From positions 1 through 8,377 of the forward strand of contig JAUIMD010000062.1 of NCBI GenBank assembly GCA_030433225.1: a DNA stretch of 8,377 bases, in the 5' to 3' direction. The DNA comes from Bacteroidia bacterium (lineage in GTDB: Bacteria; Bacteroidota; Bacteroidia; Bacteroidales; UBA5342). Shown here one piece after another: positions 1-7,683 of the stretch. The notes under the pieces were generated by a model. It ran no database searches. It was not told the DNA's origin and saw nothing but the letters and a program-made list of their open reading frames with translations. Each line of letters begins with the position of its first letter. Position 1 is the stretch's first letter. The translations under genes and the position numbers were made by a program.

Positions 1-2
1 AC

Positions 3-686
3 CGGTGGTATTTTAAAAAAATGCTCTCCGCACATTACGTAAAAAGTCGCCTGAAAGAAATCTTTTTTACCGGATACCCCATTGCCATACAAATGCTGCT
101 GGAAGTGTCGATTTTTGCCATTGGTGCGGTAATGATGGGCTGGATCGGGGATGTGGCATTAGCATCGCACCAGGTTGCCTTAGGCCTGGCCGGTTTTACC
201 TTTATGATTGCCAACGGGGTAGCCATGGCCACCACCATACGTGTGAGCATTCAGCTGGGCAACAACAACATACATGGGTTAAAAATGGCTTCATTTGCCT
301 CTATTCACCTGGTTTTAGCGTACATGGTACTAACGGCCGGCGGCTTTATGCTGCTTCGGTTTCAGTTGCCCAGGTTGTTTACCGGCGATGCTGCGGTAAT
401 TCAACAGGCGGCTACCCTGCTTATTATTGCAGCCATATTTCAGGTTTTTGATGGGCTGCAAGTGGTTTGCCTGGGCATTTTACGGGGCATTTCTGATGTA
501 AAAATACCCATGTACATTGCGGCTTTTGCCTACATTTTGGTTGGTTTGCCCATAAGTTACCTCAGTGCTTTTACTTTTGAAGCTGGCCCTGTTGGTATCT
601 GGTTTGGTTTCGTGTTCGGACTGGGGTTAACGGGCATTCTTCTGGCCTTTCGTATTCGGCATGTGTGGAAAAAAACGGGAGCATAA
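3..686 (+). CDS. MATE family multidrug efflux protein, C-terminal part (partial, 5' end outside window)
   Basis: This is the C-terminal portion of an inner-membrane MATE (NorM/DinF-type) exporter, a family that extrudes cationic drugs or metabolites using a Na+ or H+ gradient. The frame is open from the window edge (RWYFKK precedes the first internal Met at 21), so the true start lies upstream. About 227 residues are visible, roughly half of the usual 440-460. They show alternating hydrophobic segments typical of membrane helices: PIAIQMLLEVSIFAIGAVMM, a segment around VALGLAGFTFMIANGVAMA, LVLAYMVLTAGGFMLL, TLLIIAAIFQVFDGLQVVC and a final pair ending in LGLTGILLAFRIRHVWKK. The pattern ALASHQVALGLAGFTFMIANGVAMATTIRVSIQLG matches the conserved start of the second MATE half. 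A terminator follows directly. Substrate cannot be told from sequence. Family assignment is firm; the transported compound is unknown. Confidence 0.92.
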   Translation, partial: RWYFKKMLSAHYVKSRLKEIFFTGYPIAIQMLLEVSIFAIGAVMMGWIGDVALASHQVALGLAGFTFMIANGVAMATTIRVSIQLGNNNIHGLKMASFASIHLVLAYMVLTAGGFMLLRFQLPRLFTGDAAVIQQAATLLIIAAIFQVFDGLQVVCLGILRGISDVKIPMYIAAFAYILVGLPISYLSAFTFEAGPVGIWFGFVFGLGLTGILLAFRIRHVWKKTGA

Positions 687-687
687 A

Positions 688-715
688 AAAGGCCGGATGT
701 TGAAATCCGACCTTT
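688..715. terminator. Bidirectional intrinsic terminator between MATE gene and small outer-membrane protein gene
   Basis: The stem AAAGGCCGGAT (688-698) pairs with ATCCGACCTTT (705-715) around the 6-base loop GTTGAA. It has 10 of 11 pairs, with one C-A mismatch at 693/710. A long T-rich run follows on the plus strand (717 onward) and an A run precedes the stem (685-690). It can therefore terminate the MATE transcript from the left and the convergent gene from the right. Confidence 0.85.
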
Positions 716-742
716 CTATTTTTTTTGTTTTTGTGTTTTTCT

Positions 743-1183
743 CTACTCTCCAAATACGTAGCGAACGTTTAAACCAAAACCTCCACCCCAAAATTTGGTG
801 TTGTCAACAATTTCTAAACCCGGACGCCAGTCAATACCAAGTGCCATCGGGAAATTGAAACGGTATTCCAATCCGATTTCGCCTTTAATACCCAGGTCAA
901 AATTACTGTTTCCAAAACCTAAATAAGGCCCTGCACCTACATACCAGTTAAATGCTTCTTCCCCAAGTGGCTTGTAAATAAAGTCCCAAAGGGCGTCAAT
1001 TCCCATTCCTCCGTTCCAAAACGAAACATCGGCGTGGATACGGCTGAATTGTCCGGCAGAGAATACTCCGTCAATGGCCACATTGGCACCGTCATATCCA
1101 CCAAAACGCAAACCCAGTTCCTGGGCATTTAAACCTGTAAAAGTAAGTGCTGTAATAGCAACCAGTAAAAAATACTTTTTCAT
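743..1183 (-). CDS. Small exported beta-barrel-like outer membrane protein (hypothetical)
   Basis: The 146-residue product begins with a clear Sec signal peptide (MKK, then the hydrophobic core YFLLVAITALTFTGLNA), with a likely signal peptidase I cut after A20 before QELG. The mature part (~126 residues) is rich in Gly and aromatic residues and has alternating strand-like segments (LGLRFGGYDGANVAIDG, WYVGAGPYLGFG, FDLGIKGEIGLEYRF, GGGFGLNVRYVFG). This pattern is typical of small Bacteroidota outer-membrane beta-barrels. The start was chosen because it gives the intact signal peptide. It appears monocistronic, converges on the MATE gene and shares its terminator. I do not recognise a specific family; the barrel reading is inferred from composition, and the role is unknown. 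Confidence 0.8.
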   Translation of the reverse strand: MKKYFLLVAITALTFTGLNAQELGLRFGGYDGANVAIDGVFSAGQFSRIHADVSFWNGGMGIDALWDFIYKPLGEEAFNWYVGAGPYLGFGNSNFDLGIKGEIGLEYRFNFPMALGIDWRPGLEIVDNTKFWGGGFGLNVRYVFGE

Positions 1184-1230
1184 AAGTGAAATATTTGAAA
1201 TTAAAATGTTCTTCCCAATCAGAACAAAAC

Positions 1231-1261
1231 CAAATCTCGGAATAAAAGTTCACTTTAACAA
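1231..1261 (-). promoter_or_regulatory. Candidate Bacteroidota-type promoter for the small outer-membrane protein gene
   Basis: Read on the minus strand, GTTG (TTG at 1261-1259) is followed after 20 bases by GAGATTTG (1238-1231). This resembles the Bacteroidota -33 TTG and -7 TAnnTTTG consensus, with one mismatch (G for the first T). It would give a 5' leader of about 40 bases before the ATG at 1183. This is pattern matching only; the box is degenerate. Confidence 0.35.
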
Positions 1262-1518
1262 CCCACAAATTAGTGAAACTGCCAGCCCCTACCATGTGAC
1301 CATTTCCACCCAAACGTGAGGTACCTGCCCTTTGCCTGCACATACCGTAACACCCTTGCCCCCGGGGTGGAACAGAACATCCCTTTTGCCCTAGGGAAAA
1401 TTACGATGTGTACCGATTTTACTTATCGCATCCGCCAAATTAAGGCGTAAGGCACAATATTTTTATCAATTTATGTGCCCAGCTCAAACTAAAAAAGTTT
1501 TAAAAGGTTATTATAAGT

Positions 1519-1573
1519 AAATGTTCCATACCGGCTCCATTCTGCCATGCATTGTGGAAGTATGGAAACATTT
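1519..1573. repeat. Imperfect inverted repeat upstream of the transglutaminase-DUF2126 gene
   Basis: AAATGTTCCATAC (1519-1531) is the reverse complement of GTATGGAAACATTT (1560-1573) except for one extra base in the right arm. The arms are 28 bases apart. A further TCCA/TGGA pair (1536-1539 with 1555-1558) and the palindrome ATGCAT (1547-1552) lie inside. It ends 37 bases before the ATG at 1611, so it could be a leader hairpin or a dyad operator. Which of these it is cannot be decided from one copy. Confidence 0.55.
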
Positions 1574-1610
1574 TTAGCTAATTTACAAACCCTTACTTTC
1601 ATATTGATAA

Positions 1611-4600
1611 ATGGCAATTCTCGTATCAATTAAGCACGATACTCATTACAAATACGACCGGTTCGTAAATATGGGTCCGCATGTTATTCGTTTAAAACCC
1701 GCCCCGCACTGCAGAACTAAAATTCACTCGTACTCCATGAAGATTGCTCCCAAGGACCATTTTGTGAATTGGCAGCAAGACCCCTTTGGAAACTACCTGG
1801 CGCGCATTGTGGTGAATGACAAAACGCGCGAATTTAAAGTGGAGGTGGAAGTAATAGCCGAAATGACGGTGATTAATCCATTTGACTTTTTTATGGAGGA
1901 ATACGCCAACACCTACCCGTTTACCTATACCCCACAGGAAACGAAAGAACTCAGCCCGTATTTTGAAATTACAGAGAACGGCCCGTTTTTAAAGGCATGG
2001 TTAAAGGAAATTGCCCACCTGAAAGACATGAATACGGTGGATTTTCTGGTGGCAGTAAACAGTGCATTGTATCAAAAACTGGACTATACCGTTCGCATGG
2101 AGCCGGGCGTATTTACCTGCGAAGAAACCCTGAGCAATAAGCTGGGATCATGTCGCGATTCAGGCTGGCTTTTGGTGCAAACCCTGCGCCACATGGGCCT
2201 TGCGGCACGTTTTGTTTCCGGTTACCTGGTGCAGTTAAAATCTGACCAAAAAGCCATTGACGGCCCCTCAGGACCGGAAAAAGATTTTACCGATTTGCAT
2301 GCCTGGTGCGAAGTGTACATACCCGGTGCCGGATGGATTGGTCTGGATCCTACCTCGGGATTGTTTGCCGGCGAAGGCCATATACCGCTGTGTTGTACGC
2401 CCGACCCGGTAAGTGCAGCTCCCATTACCGGTGCGTTGGATGCCTGTGAGGTAGACTTTTTCCATAGCAATGAGGTCATTCGAATACATGAAGACCCTCG
2501 CGTAACCAAGCCATATTCGGATGCACAATGGGCCGGCGTAATGGGGTTAGGCGAGCATGTTGACAAGGTGCTGGAAGCCGGCGATGTACGCCTTACCATG
2601 GGGGGAGAACCCACGTTTGTATCCATCGATGATATGGAATCAGCCCAATGGAATACCGCTGCAGACGGTCAACAAAAACGGGAACTCTCCAACCAACTGA
2701 TAAAAAAGCTCAGTGATCAGTTTGGCCAGGGAGGCCTGCTGCATTACGGACAAGGAAAATGGTACCCCGGCGAACCCACACCACGCTGGCAAATAGCACT
2801 TTATTGGCGAAAAGATGGACAGCCACTGTGGAAAGACAGTAGCCTGTTGGCCGACACCAGTAAAAATTATGGCTACACCATTCGCGACGCCGAAAAGTTT
2901 CTGGCGTCGGTAAGTAAAAAGCTGGGCGTAGATGCGGCCAACATTTCCAGTGCTTACGAAGATGTGTTTTATTACCTGTGGACCGAACAAAAGATACCGT
3001 CGAACATCGATCCCCTGAACATAAACCTAAAAGATGCTTTAGAGCGGAAAGAACTCATGGATCAGTTAAACCGGGGATTGGATGAACCCAAAGGTTTTGT
3101 GCTACCGTTGCAATGGGCCTACCCTAAAAATGGGTGGATAAGTTGCGCCTGGGAATTTAAAAGTGGCAGACTGATGCTCATTCCCGGAAATTCACAGTTG
3201 GGGTATCGCCTTCCCTTGGATTCACTGCCCTACATGTCGGAAGTAAAAAAGAGCAAACAGTATGAACGTAGCCTTTTTGCCGACACCGATCCCCTGGAAG
3301 ATTTCCATGAAAAAGTAGAAAAACGCCTGGGTGAGGAACCGGATTTTTCAATTCCGGATGAGTTGGTGAACCCGGTAATTATCCGCCACAAAAAAAGTGA
3401 GGAAGAAGAGGAAAAACGGAAACACCTCCCTTTTAAAGAAAAAGAAGAAGAGGAAGATACCTACAAACCAAAATACGAGGTTTTTACCATATACACCTGC
3501 CTTTCCACCGAAATACGAGATGGCAAACTGTACCTATTTTTACCCCCGGTGGATTTGCTGGAACACTACCTGGATATTTTGGCGGCCATTGAATTAACCG
3601 CTAAAGAACTGGATATAAAAGTGGTTATTGAAGGATATTCGCTCCCCAAAGACAACCGCATTGAAAAACTCATGGTCACCCCCGACCCCGGAGTAATTGA
3701 AGTGAACGTGCATCCGGCAAAAAACTGGAACGAAGTAGTGCACAATTACGACCTGTTGTTTGAGGCGGCGCTGGAAAGCCGGCTGGGATCAGAGAAGTTT
3801 ATGCAGGACGGAAAGCATACCGGAACGGGCGGTGGAAACCACATAACGCTGGGAGGAAGTACGCCCTCGGATTCGCCGCTGCTGCGTCGCCCTGATTTAT
3901 TGCGTAGCATGCTGGCCTTTTGGCAACACCATCCGGGCCTCTCCTACCTGTTCTCCACATCGTTTATTGGCCCAACCAGCCAGGCACCGCGTGTTGATGA
4001 AGGCAGGCAGGAGATTTTGTACGAATTGGAAATAGCCTTTTCGCAGGTGCCCGACCCGGGACAGGGGCATGTACCGTTTTGGATGGTCGACCGCATTTTC
4101 AGGAACCTGCTGATTGACCTTACCGGGAATACCCACCGTGCCGAGTTTTGCATCGACAAACTGTACTCGCCCGATTCATCGTCGGGGAGGCTTGGCATAC
4201 TGGAATTACGCGGATTTGATATGCCGCCCAATAAACAAATGTGCCTGGTACAATTGCTGTTAATTCGTACACTGGTGGCCTGGTTTTGGGAAAAACCCTA
4301 CAAAGGCAAACTGGTGCGCTGGGGTACAGAACTGCATGATAAATTTTTAACGCACCATTTTGTGCGCGAAGACCTGAAAGATGTGGTGGAACAGTTGAAT
4401 GCTGACGGCTATCCGTTTGACATAGAATGGCTGGAACCTTTCTTTGAGTTCCGTTTTCCACATGTGGGCCGGGTAACGTTTAAGGATGTGGAGCTCACGC
4501 TGCGCTCGGGCATTGAACCGTGGAATGTGCTGGGAGAAGAAATGTCGAGTGCCGGAACTGCCCGCTTTGTAGACTCTTCGGTAGAACGGATTGAAGTAAA

Positions 4601-5078
4601 GGCCAAAGGCCTGACCGGCGACCGCTACATCATCCTGTGCAATCAAATGCGCATTCCAATGAAATCAACCGGTGTGCATGGCGAGTACGTGGCCTCCATA
4701 CGCTACAGGGCATGGCAGCCGCCATCGGCATTGCACCCGAACATGGGGGTGGATACTCCATTGGTGTTCGATATTTTTGACACCTGGACCGGAAAATCCG
4801 TTTCGGGCTGCACCTACCATGTATTCCACCCGGGAGGACGTGCCTACGACACCTTCCCGATAAACAGTAACGAGGCAGAAGGCAGACGGGTTTCGCGCTT
4901 TTACGACGAGAACCAAACGCAAAGTGTGTTTACCCCTAAAGTAACCACCGAGGTGCAACGCTTTATTCAGGTAAAGGAAGAAGAAACCGGTGAACGGGTG
5001 GTATTTACCCCCAGGGTTATTGAGCCCGACCCGGAATATCCACACACATTTGACCTACGAAAATACAAGTTTAAATAA
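1611..5078 (+). CDS. Transglutaminase-like domain fused to DUF2126 putative amidoligase
   Basis: The 1155-residue product matches the ~1100-residue architecture of this family. Residues ~1-85 form the beta-rich Bact_transglu_N domain. Residues ~140-260 are the transglutaminase core with an intact triad: C181 in GSCRDSGWL, H230 in DLHAWCEVY and D246 in WIGLDPTSG. DUF2126 begins near residue 325 (DVRLTMGGEPTFVSID) and runs to the C-terminus, with conserved blocks GTGGGNHITLGG (738-749), HRAEFCIDKLYSPD (from 842) and ILELRGFDMPP (from 863). DUF2126 is annotated in Pfam as a putative amidoligase related to glutamine synthetase-type ligases; E845 and E865 are plausible metal or ATP ligands (inference). 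A Lys/Glu-rich linker lies at ~592-620. There is no signal peptide, so the protein is probably cytoplasmic. An in-frame TAA directly before the ATG fixes the start region. It converges on the Anbu operon and likely acts in the same pathway. The substrate is unknown. Confidence 0.95.
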   Translation: MAILVSIKHDTHYKYDRFVNMGPHVIRLKPAPHCRTKIHSYSMKIAPKDHFVNWQQDPFGNYLARIVVNDKTREFKVEVEVIAEMTVINPFDFFMEEYANTYPFTYTPQETKELSPYFEITENGPFLKAWLKEIAHLKDMNTVDFLVAVNSALYQKLDYTVRMEPGVFTCEETLSNKLGSCRDSGWLLVQTLRHMGLAARFVSGYLVQLKSDQKAIDGPSGPEKDFTDLHAWCEVYIPGAGWIGLDPTSGLFAGEGHIPLCCTPDPVSAAPITGALDACEVDFFHSNEVIRIHEDPRVTKPYSDAQWAGVMGLGEHVDKVLEAGDVRLTMGGEPTFVSIDDMESAQWNTAADGQQKRELSNQLIKKLSDQFGQGGLLHYGQGKWYPGEPTPRWQIALYWRKDGQPLWKDSSLLADTSKNYGYTIRDAEKFLASVSKKLGVDAANISSAYEDVFYYLWTEQKIPSNIDPLNINLKDALERKELMDQLNRGLDEPKGFVLPLQWAYPKNGWISCAWEFKSGRLMLIPGNSQLGYRLPLDSLPYMSEVKKSKQYERSLFADTDPLEDFHEKVEKRLGEEPDFSIPDELVNPVIIRHKKSEEEEEKRKHLPFKEKEEEEDTYKPKYEVFTIYTCLSTEIRDGKLYLFLPPVDLLEHYLDILAAIELTAKELDIKVVIEGYSLPKDNRIEKLMVTPDPGVIEVNVHPAKNWNEVVHNYDLLFEAALESRLGSEKFMQDGKHTGTGGGNHITLGGSTPSDSPLLRRPDLLRSMLAFWQHHPGLSYLFSTSFIGPTSQAPRVDEGRQEILYELEIAFSQVPDPGQGHVPFWMVDRIFRNLLIDLTGNTHRAEFCIDKLYSPDSSSGRLGILELRGFDMPPNKQMCLVQLLLIRTLVAWFWEKPYKGKLVRWGTELHDKFLTHHFVREDLKDVVEQLNADGYPFDIEWLEPFFEFRFPHVGRVTFKDVELTLRSGIEPWNVLGEEMSSAGTARFVDSSVERIEVKAKGLTGDRYIILCNQMRIPMKSTGVHGEYVASIRYRAWQPPSALHPNMGVDTPLVFDIFDTWTGKSVSGCTYHVFHPGGRAYDTFPINSNEAEGRRVSRFYDENQTQSVFTPKVTTEVQRFIQVKEEETGERVVFTPRVIEPDPEYPHTFDLRKYKFK

Positions 5079-5094
5079 GTGGATAGCAGCTACA

Positions 5095-5132
5095 AAAAGA
5101 GGGTATTTCAAACCAATGAAATACCCTCTTTT
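5095..5132. terminator. Bidirectional intrinsic terminator between the DUF2126 gene and the Anbu operon
   Basis: A perfect 16-base-pair stem, AAAAGAGGGTATTTCA (5095-5110) with TGAAATACCCTCTTTT (5117-5132), encloses the 6-base loop AACCAA. The stem lies 17 bases after the plus-strand stop and 20 bases after the minus-strand stop. The A/T runs at the stem ends provide a U tract in either direction, so both convergent units can end here. Confidence 0.93.
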
Positions 5133-5151
5133 GTGTTTTGATTACAGGAGC

Positions 5152-5856
5152 CTAATCTTCCACGTGCAAAAAGTTGGGGAGTTGCTGGGCAGAATCTACC
5201 AGCATGGTGTTCCACAAGTCTGCCGTTTGTTTCATATCAAATTCTGTTTTTCGAAATTCCTGAAACGTATACGTGTTGTTTTTGTACAAGGCAAAGTCGA
5301 TGGGATAATCCACATCGCTGGCATTTTTCACCGTGGCATCAAAGGCGAGATAGGCGATTTTTATGGCCATATCAAACGAAATGCGTTCGTGCAACAGGCG
5401 CCGTAAAATGGGTTTTCCGAAGCCTACATTTCCAATAATGGTGTAAGGCGACTCATCAGACACCTCTACCCAATTTCCTTCCGGAAAAACCAGGAACAAG
5501 GTACTCACCTTGTCATGCTCACACTGTCCGCCAATTATAAAGTGCGTATCAAACAGAAAGTTGCTCTGTTTCAACGACTTTAAATCTTCGTTGCGCACTC
5601 TTTTTATCACGCTTCCTAAATGGTCAGCTACTTTATACATTTTATCGTGGGCGTCATCCAGGTAGGTATCTTCAAAAATATGAACCACCTTATCGCGAAT
5701 GGAGCGAAGGCCGGATGACATGATGAAAAACGAAAATTTACCGTTTTGGTAGGTAGTAATTTTTTTTGAGGTGGATACTCCTAAGCCACTACTAATGCGA
5801 GAGTCAGCAAGGGCAACAACGCCCGTTTTGCTTTTAATACCGATACAAAAGGTCAT
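5152..5856 (-). CDS. Anbu-type proteasome-like peptidase (ancestral beta subunit)
   Basis: This 234-residue protein belongs to the Anbu branch of the N-terminal nucleophile hydrolases, related to proteasome beta subunits and HslV. Family members are about 240 residues and self-assemble into rings or open spirals in the cytoplasm. The start MTFCIGIKSKTGVVALADSR places Thr2 right after the initiator Met; removal of Met would expose it as the catalytic nucleophile without a longer propeptide. D18 in ALADSR and Lys31/Lys32 in STSKKIT match the expected Asp and Lys of the active site. Further support is the glycine-rich block VGFGKPILRRLL around 145-156. It is the last gene of the minus-strand operon, with only 2 bases between the preceding stop and its ATG, suggesting translational coupling. 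Its natural substrate is unknown; context suggests a product of the neighbouring ligase and transglutaminase enzymes. Confidence 0.93.
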   Translation of the reverse strand: MTFCIGIKSKTGVVALADSRISSGLGVSTSKKITTYQNGKFSFFIMSSGLRSIRDKVVHIFEDTYLDDAHDKMYKVADHLGSVIKRVRNEDLKSLKQSNFLFDTHFIIGGQCEHDKVSTLFLVFPEGNWVEVSDESPYTIIGNVGFGKPILRRLLHERISFDMAIKIAYLAFDATVKNASDVDYPIDFALYKNNTYTFQEFRKTEFDMKQTADLWNTMLVDSAQQLPNFLHVED

Positions 5857-5858
5857 TT

Positions 5859-6704
5859 TTATTGATTTATCACAATTACGGAATGGTTACTTTTTTGCAC
5901 CCCGGTATTCTCCAAAATACCTTTTATGGGCGTGCAATCTTTGTAGTCTGTTCCGTGCGCAATTTTAATGTAATTTTCGTCAGCGAGCAAATTATTGGTG
6001 GGGTCTATTCCGAGCCATCCCAGTCCCGGCAAATAAGCTTCGGCCCAGGCATGCAACTGGCTGTCTCCCTGAAAACCAGCCCCCTGGTTCAGGTAGCCAC
6101 TCACATAGCGTGTAGGAATTTTATTGGCACGTGCCACGGCAACAAACAGGTGGGTATAATCCTGACAAACGCCTTTTTTCAAGGTTAATACCTCGTTTGC
6201 GGCGGTGTCGGTGGTGGTAGCATCCGGCACGTAATTTAACAATTCATACACAAAGGAATTGAGGTGCTGCAGGTATTCAAAAACAGGCATGGTGGGTACA
6301 AAAGCCGGAAACTGCTGCACCTCGGCGGCATTTAACGACGTAAGTGCCGTGGGGGTCAGGTATAAATGATGCTGGATGTAAAAATCAAAATCCGTCATCA
6401 TGTCCTGCTCAAAATCCACCGGAAAAGGAATAAAATTGTACGGATTAATTCTGTTTTTCTGCACCTTGGCAGTGTAGGTAAACTGAAACTCGGAAAATGG
6501 TTTATTGATGTAAAAGTTAAGGGTATCAAACCCAAAACTGTTGGGCGAGCAATGCACCTCAACCTCGGGAATGCAGGTAATGCTTTGCTCCAGCACCTTT
6601 TGCTCGTGGATGCGGTACGGCACTACCAGCAACTGAAAACTGGCCTTTCTCACCGGGTTATCGTACTTATTTACAATGTTGTACTGAATATCAAACTCCA
6701 CCAT
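5859..6704 (-). CDS. Transglutaminase-like cysteine protein of the Anbu operon
   Basis: The 281-residue protein has an N-terminal Bact_transglu_N-like beta domain (~1-85) and a transglutaminase core (~145-250). The triad is complete: C180 in KKGVCQDYTH, H218 in QLHAWAEAYLPG and D234 in WLGIDPTNN, and the block PTRYVSGYL is present. Such enzymes cleave or transfer amide bonds through a thioester, and bacterial members are often peptidases rather than crosslinkers. There is no signal peptide, so it is probably cytoplasmic. It sits 13 bases after the alpha-E gene and 2 bases before anbu, in the conserved ATP-grasp/alpha-E/transglutaminase/Anbu order. It is related to the N-terminal domain of the 1155-residue protein at 1611-5078 but clearly diverged. 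Family assignment is firm; reaction and substrate are inferred only from context. Confidence 0.94.
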   Translation of the reverse strand: MVEFDIQYNIVNKYDNPVRKASFQLLVVPYRIHEQKVLEQSITCIPEVEVHCSPNSFGFDTLNFYINKPFSEFQFTYTAKVQKNRINPYNFIPFPVDFEQDMMTDFDFYIQHHLYLTPTALTSLNAAEVQQFPAFVPTMPVFEYLQHLNSFVYELLNYVPDATTTDTAANEVLTLKKGVCQDYTHLFVAVARANKIPTRYVSGYLNQGAGFQGDSQLHAWAEAYLPGLGWLGIDPTNNLLADENYIKIAHGTDYKDCTPIKGILENTGVQKSNHSVIVINQ

Positions 6705-6717
6705 AGGCTGAAGGTTT

Positions 6718-7656
6718 TTAAAAGGATAAATACTTCACTTCCAGCTCGCGGCTGATTTCCATTATTTTATCCTGCGTATGGTTTAAAAGCCCATACACAT
6801 CGTCGGCATAATCTTCGTACACCATGTATTTGTAATGCGAACAGAGCTTTCCTATTTTAAACAGGATGGAATCGGGCGTAATGGCGGTTCCGTCAGAAAG
6901 CAGCTCTACATACTTTTGAATGGACTCCAGGCAATGGTAAATGGAGCGCGGGCATTGTTCGTTGAGAAACAGAAATTCGAGCACATGTTTTTTGCCCGGG
7001 GTGGAACGGTAAAATTTACGGTTCATATCAAACGATTCGGTGCATCGCAACAGTGTTGTCCACTCAAAACTCATTTCGGAAAGCGGATGGCCTCCTTTTT
7101 CAATTTTGTAAATATCGTGCAGTTTGGAGTTAATGATGCGAATCATTTGAATCACACGTTCGATGTACATGCCAAGCAAAATAATGGCCCATACTTCATC
7201 GTGCAGCAACGATCCGAAAATTTTTCCACGCACAATGTAGGCTTCTTCCAACACCGACTGTGTAAATTCATAAAACCCGGTAGTTACATATTTCTCAACC
7301 GAATAGTTGTTTACAAAATGGTAGTACTTATTAATGGCTTCCCAAAGGTCCACCGAAATTTCGTTGCGGGCTCCCCGGGCGTTTTCACGGGCCATGGTTA
7401 TAATGCTAAAAATGGAATTGGCATTTTCCCGTTCAAAGGCAATTTTCAGCAACACATCCCGCTCGTTAATTTCTTCCATGTCAAAAATTCCTGCCATATA
7501 CAGCATGGATTCCAACACAAACTTACGGTCGTAGGCCGCCAGTATTGGCGCATCCAACGATGAAAAGTAAATTTCTTTGCTGTACCTGGCCAGGTTTTCA
7601 GCCCGTTCAATGTACCTACCTGTCCAATATAAATTGCTTGCTACTCTTGATAACAT
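6718..7656 (-). CDS. Alpha-E domain protein (DUF403)
   Basis: This 312-residue protein opens with MLSRVASNLYWTGRYIERAENLAR, the signature N-terminus of the alpha-E family, and has the usual ~310-residue length. It is predicted to be almost entirely alpha-helical with many conserved acidic and aromatic residues. It has no recognised catalytic motif, signal peptide or membrane segment. Alpha-E proteins occur next to, or fused with, circularly permuted ATP-grasp proteins and are thought to assist their ligase reaction or bind its product; the biochemical role is not established to my knowledge. The gene lies 27 bases after the ATP-grasp stop and 13 bases before the transglutaminase start, consistent with one transcript. 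The ATG at 7656 is the natural start because the family motif begins there. Confidence 0.94.
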   Translation of the reverse strand: MLSRVASNLYWTGRYIERAENLARYSKEIYFSSLDAPILAAYDRKFVLESMLYMAGIFDMEEINERDVLLKIAFERENANSIFSIITMARENARGARNEISVDLWEAINKYYHFVNNYSVEKYVTTGFYEFTQSVLEEAYIVRGKIFGSLLHDEVWAIILLGMYIERVIQMIRIINSKLHDIYKIEKGGHPLSEMSFEWTTLLRCTESFDMNRKFYRSTPGKKHVLEFLFLNEQCPRSIYHCLESIQKYVELLSDGTAITPDSILFKIGKLCSHYKYMVYEDYADDVYGLLNHTQDKIMEISRELEVKYLSF

Positions 7657-7683
7657 AATTTCTTTTCGCTTTTCATTTACAAA

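Larger units (their letters stand above)
1184..1610. other. 427-base intergenic region between divergent genes, no recognised gene
   Basis: The region separates the minus-strand outer-membrane protein gene from the plus-strand DUF2126 gene. I find no tRNA, rRNA, CRISPR array or insertion sequence. The part around 1320-1400 is noticeably more GC-rich than the AT-rich flanks and contains short dyads: TCCCT/AGGGA around 1379-1397, and CACCC/GGGTG around 1351-1369. Further right are GGCACA (1451-1456) with TGTGCC (1474-1479), and a longer dyad at 1519-1573 listed separately. An open frame without a good start runs 1277-1450 and looks non-coding. No plus-strand promoter matching TAnnTTTG was found before 1611. 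Confidence 0.6.

Noticed and set aside
21..23. ATG at 21 as the start of the MATE gene
   Set aside because: The frame is open to the window edge and the protein would be half the family length, so this Met is internal.
1277..1450. Open frame of 57 codons in the intergenic gap, with an internal ATG at 1406
   Set aside because: There is no good start codon at its left end, it is rich in Pro/Cys/His, and no domain is recognisable. It is kept only as a weak observation.
1451..1479. GGCACA/TGTGCC inverted repeat as a terminator
   Set aside because: Only six base pairs around a 17-base AT-rich loop with no following T tract, and no gene ends nearby.
6835..7563. A 242-codon open frame on the plus strand opposite the alpha-E gene
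   Set aside because: It is entirely antisense to a well-supported gene, has a histidine/asparagine-rich composition typical of reverse-strand reading, and resembles no known protein.
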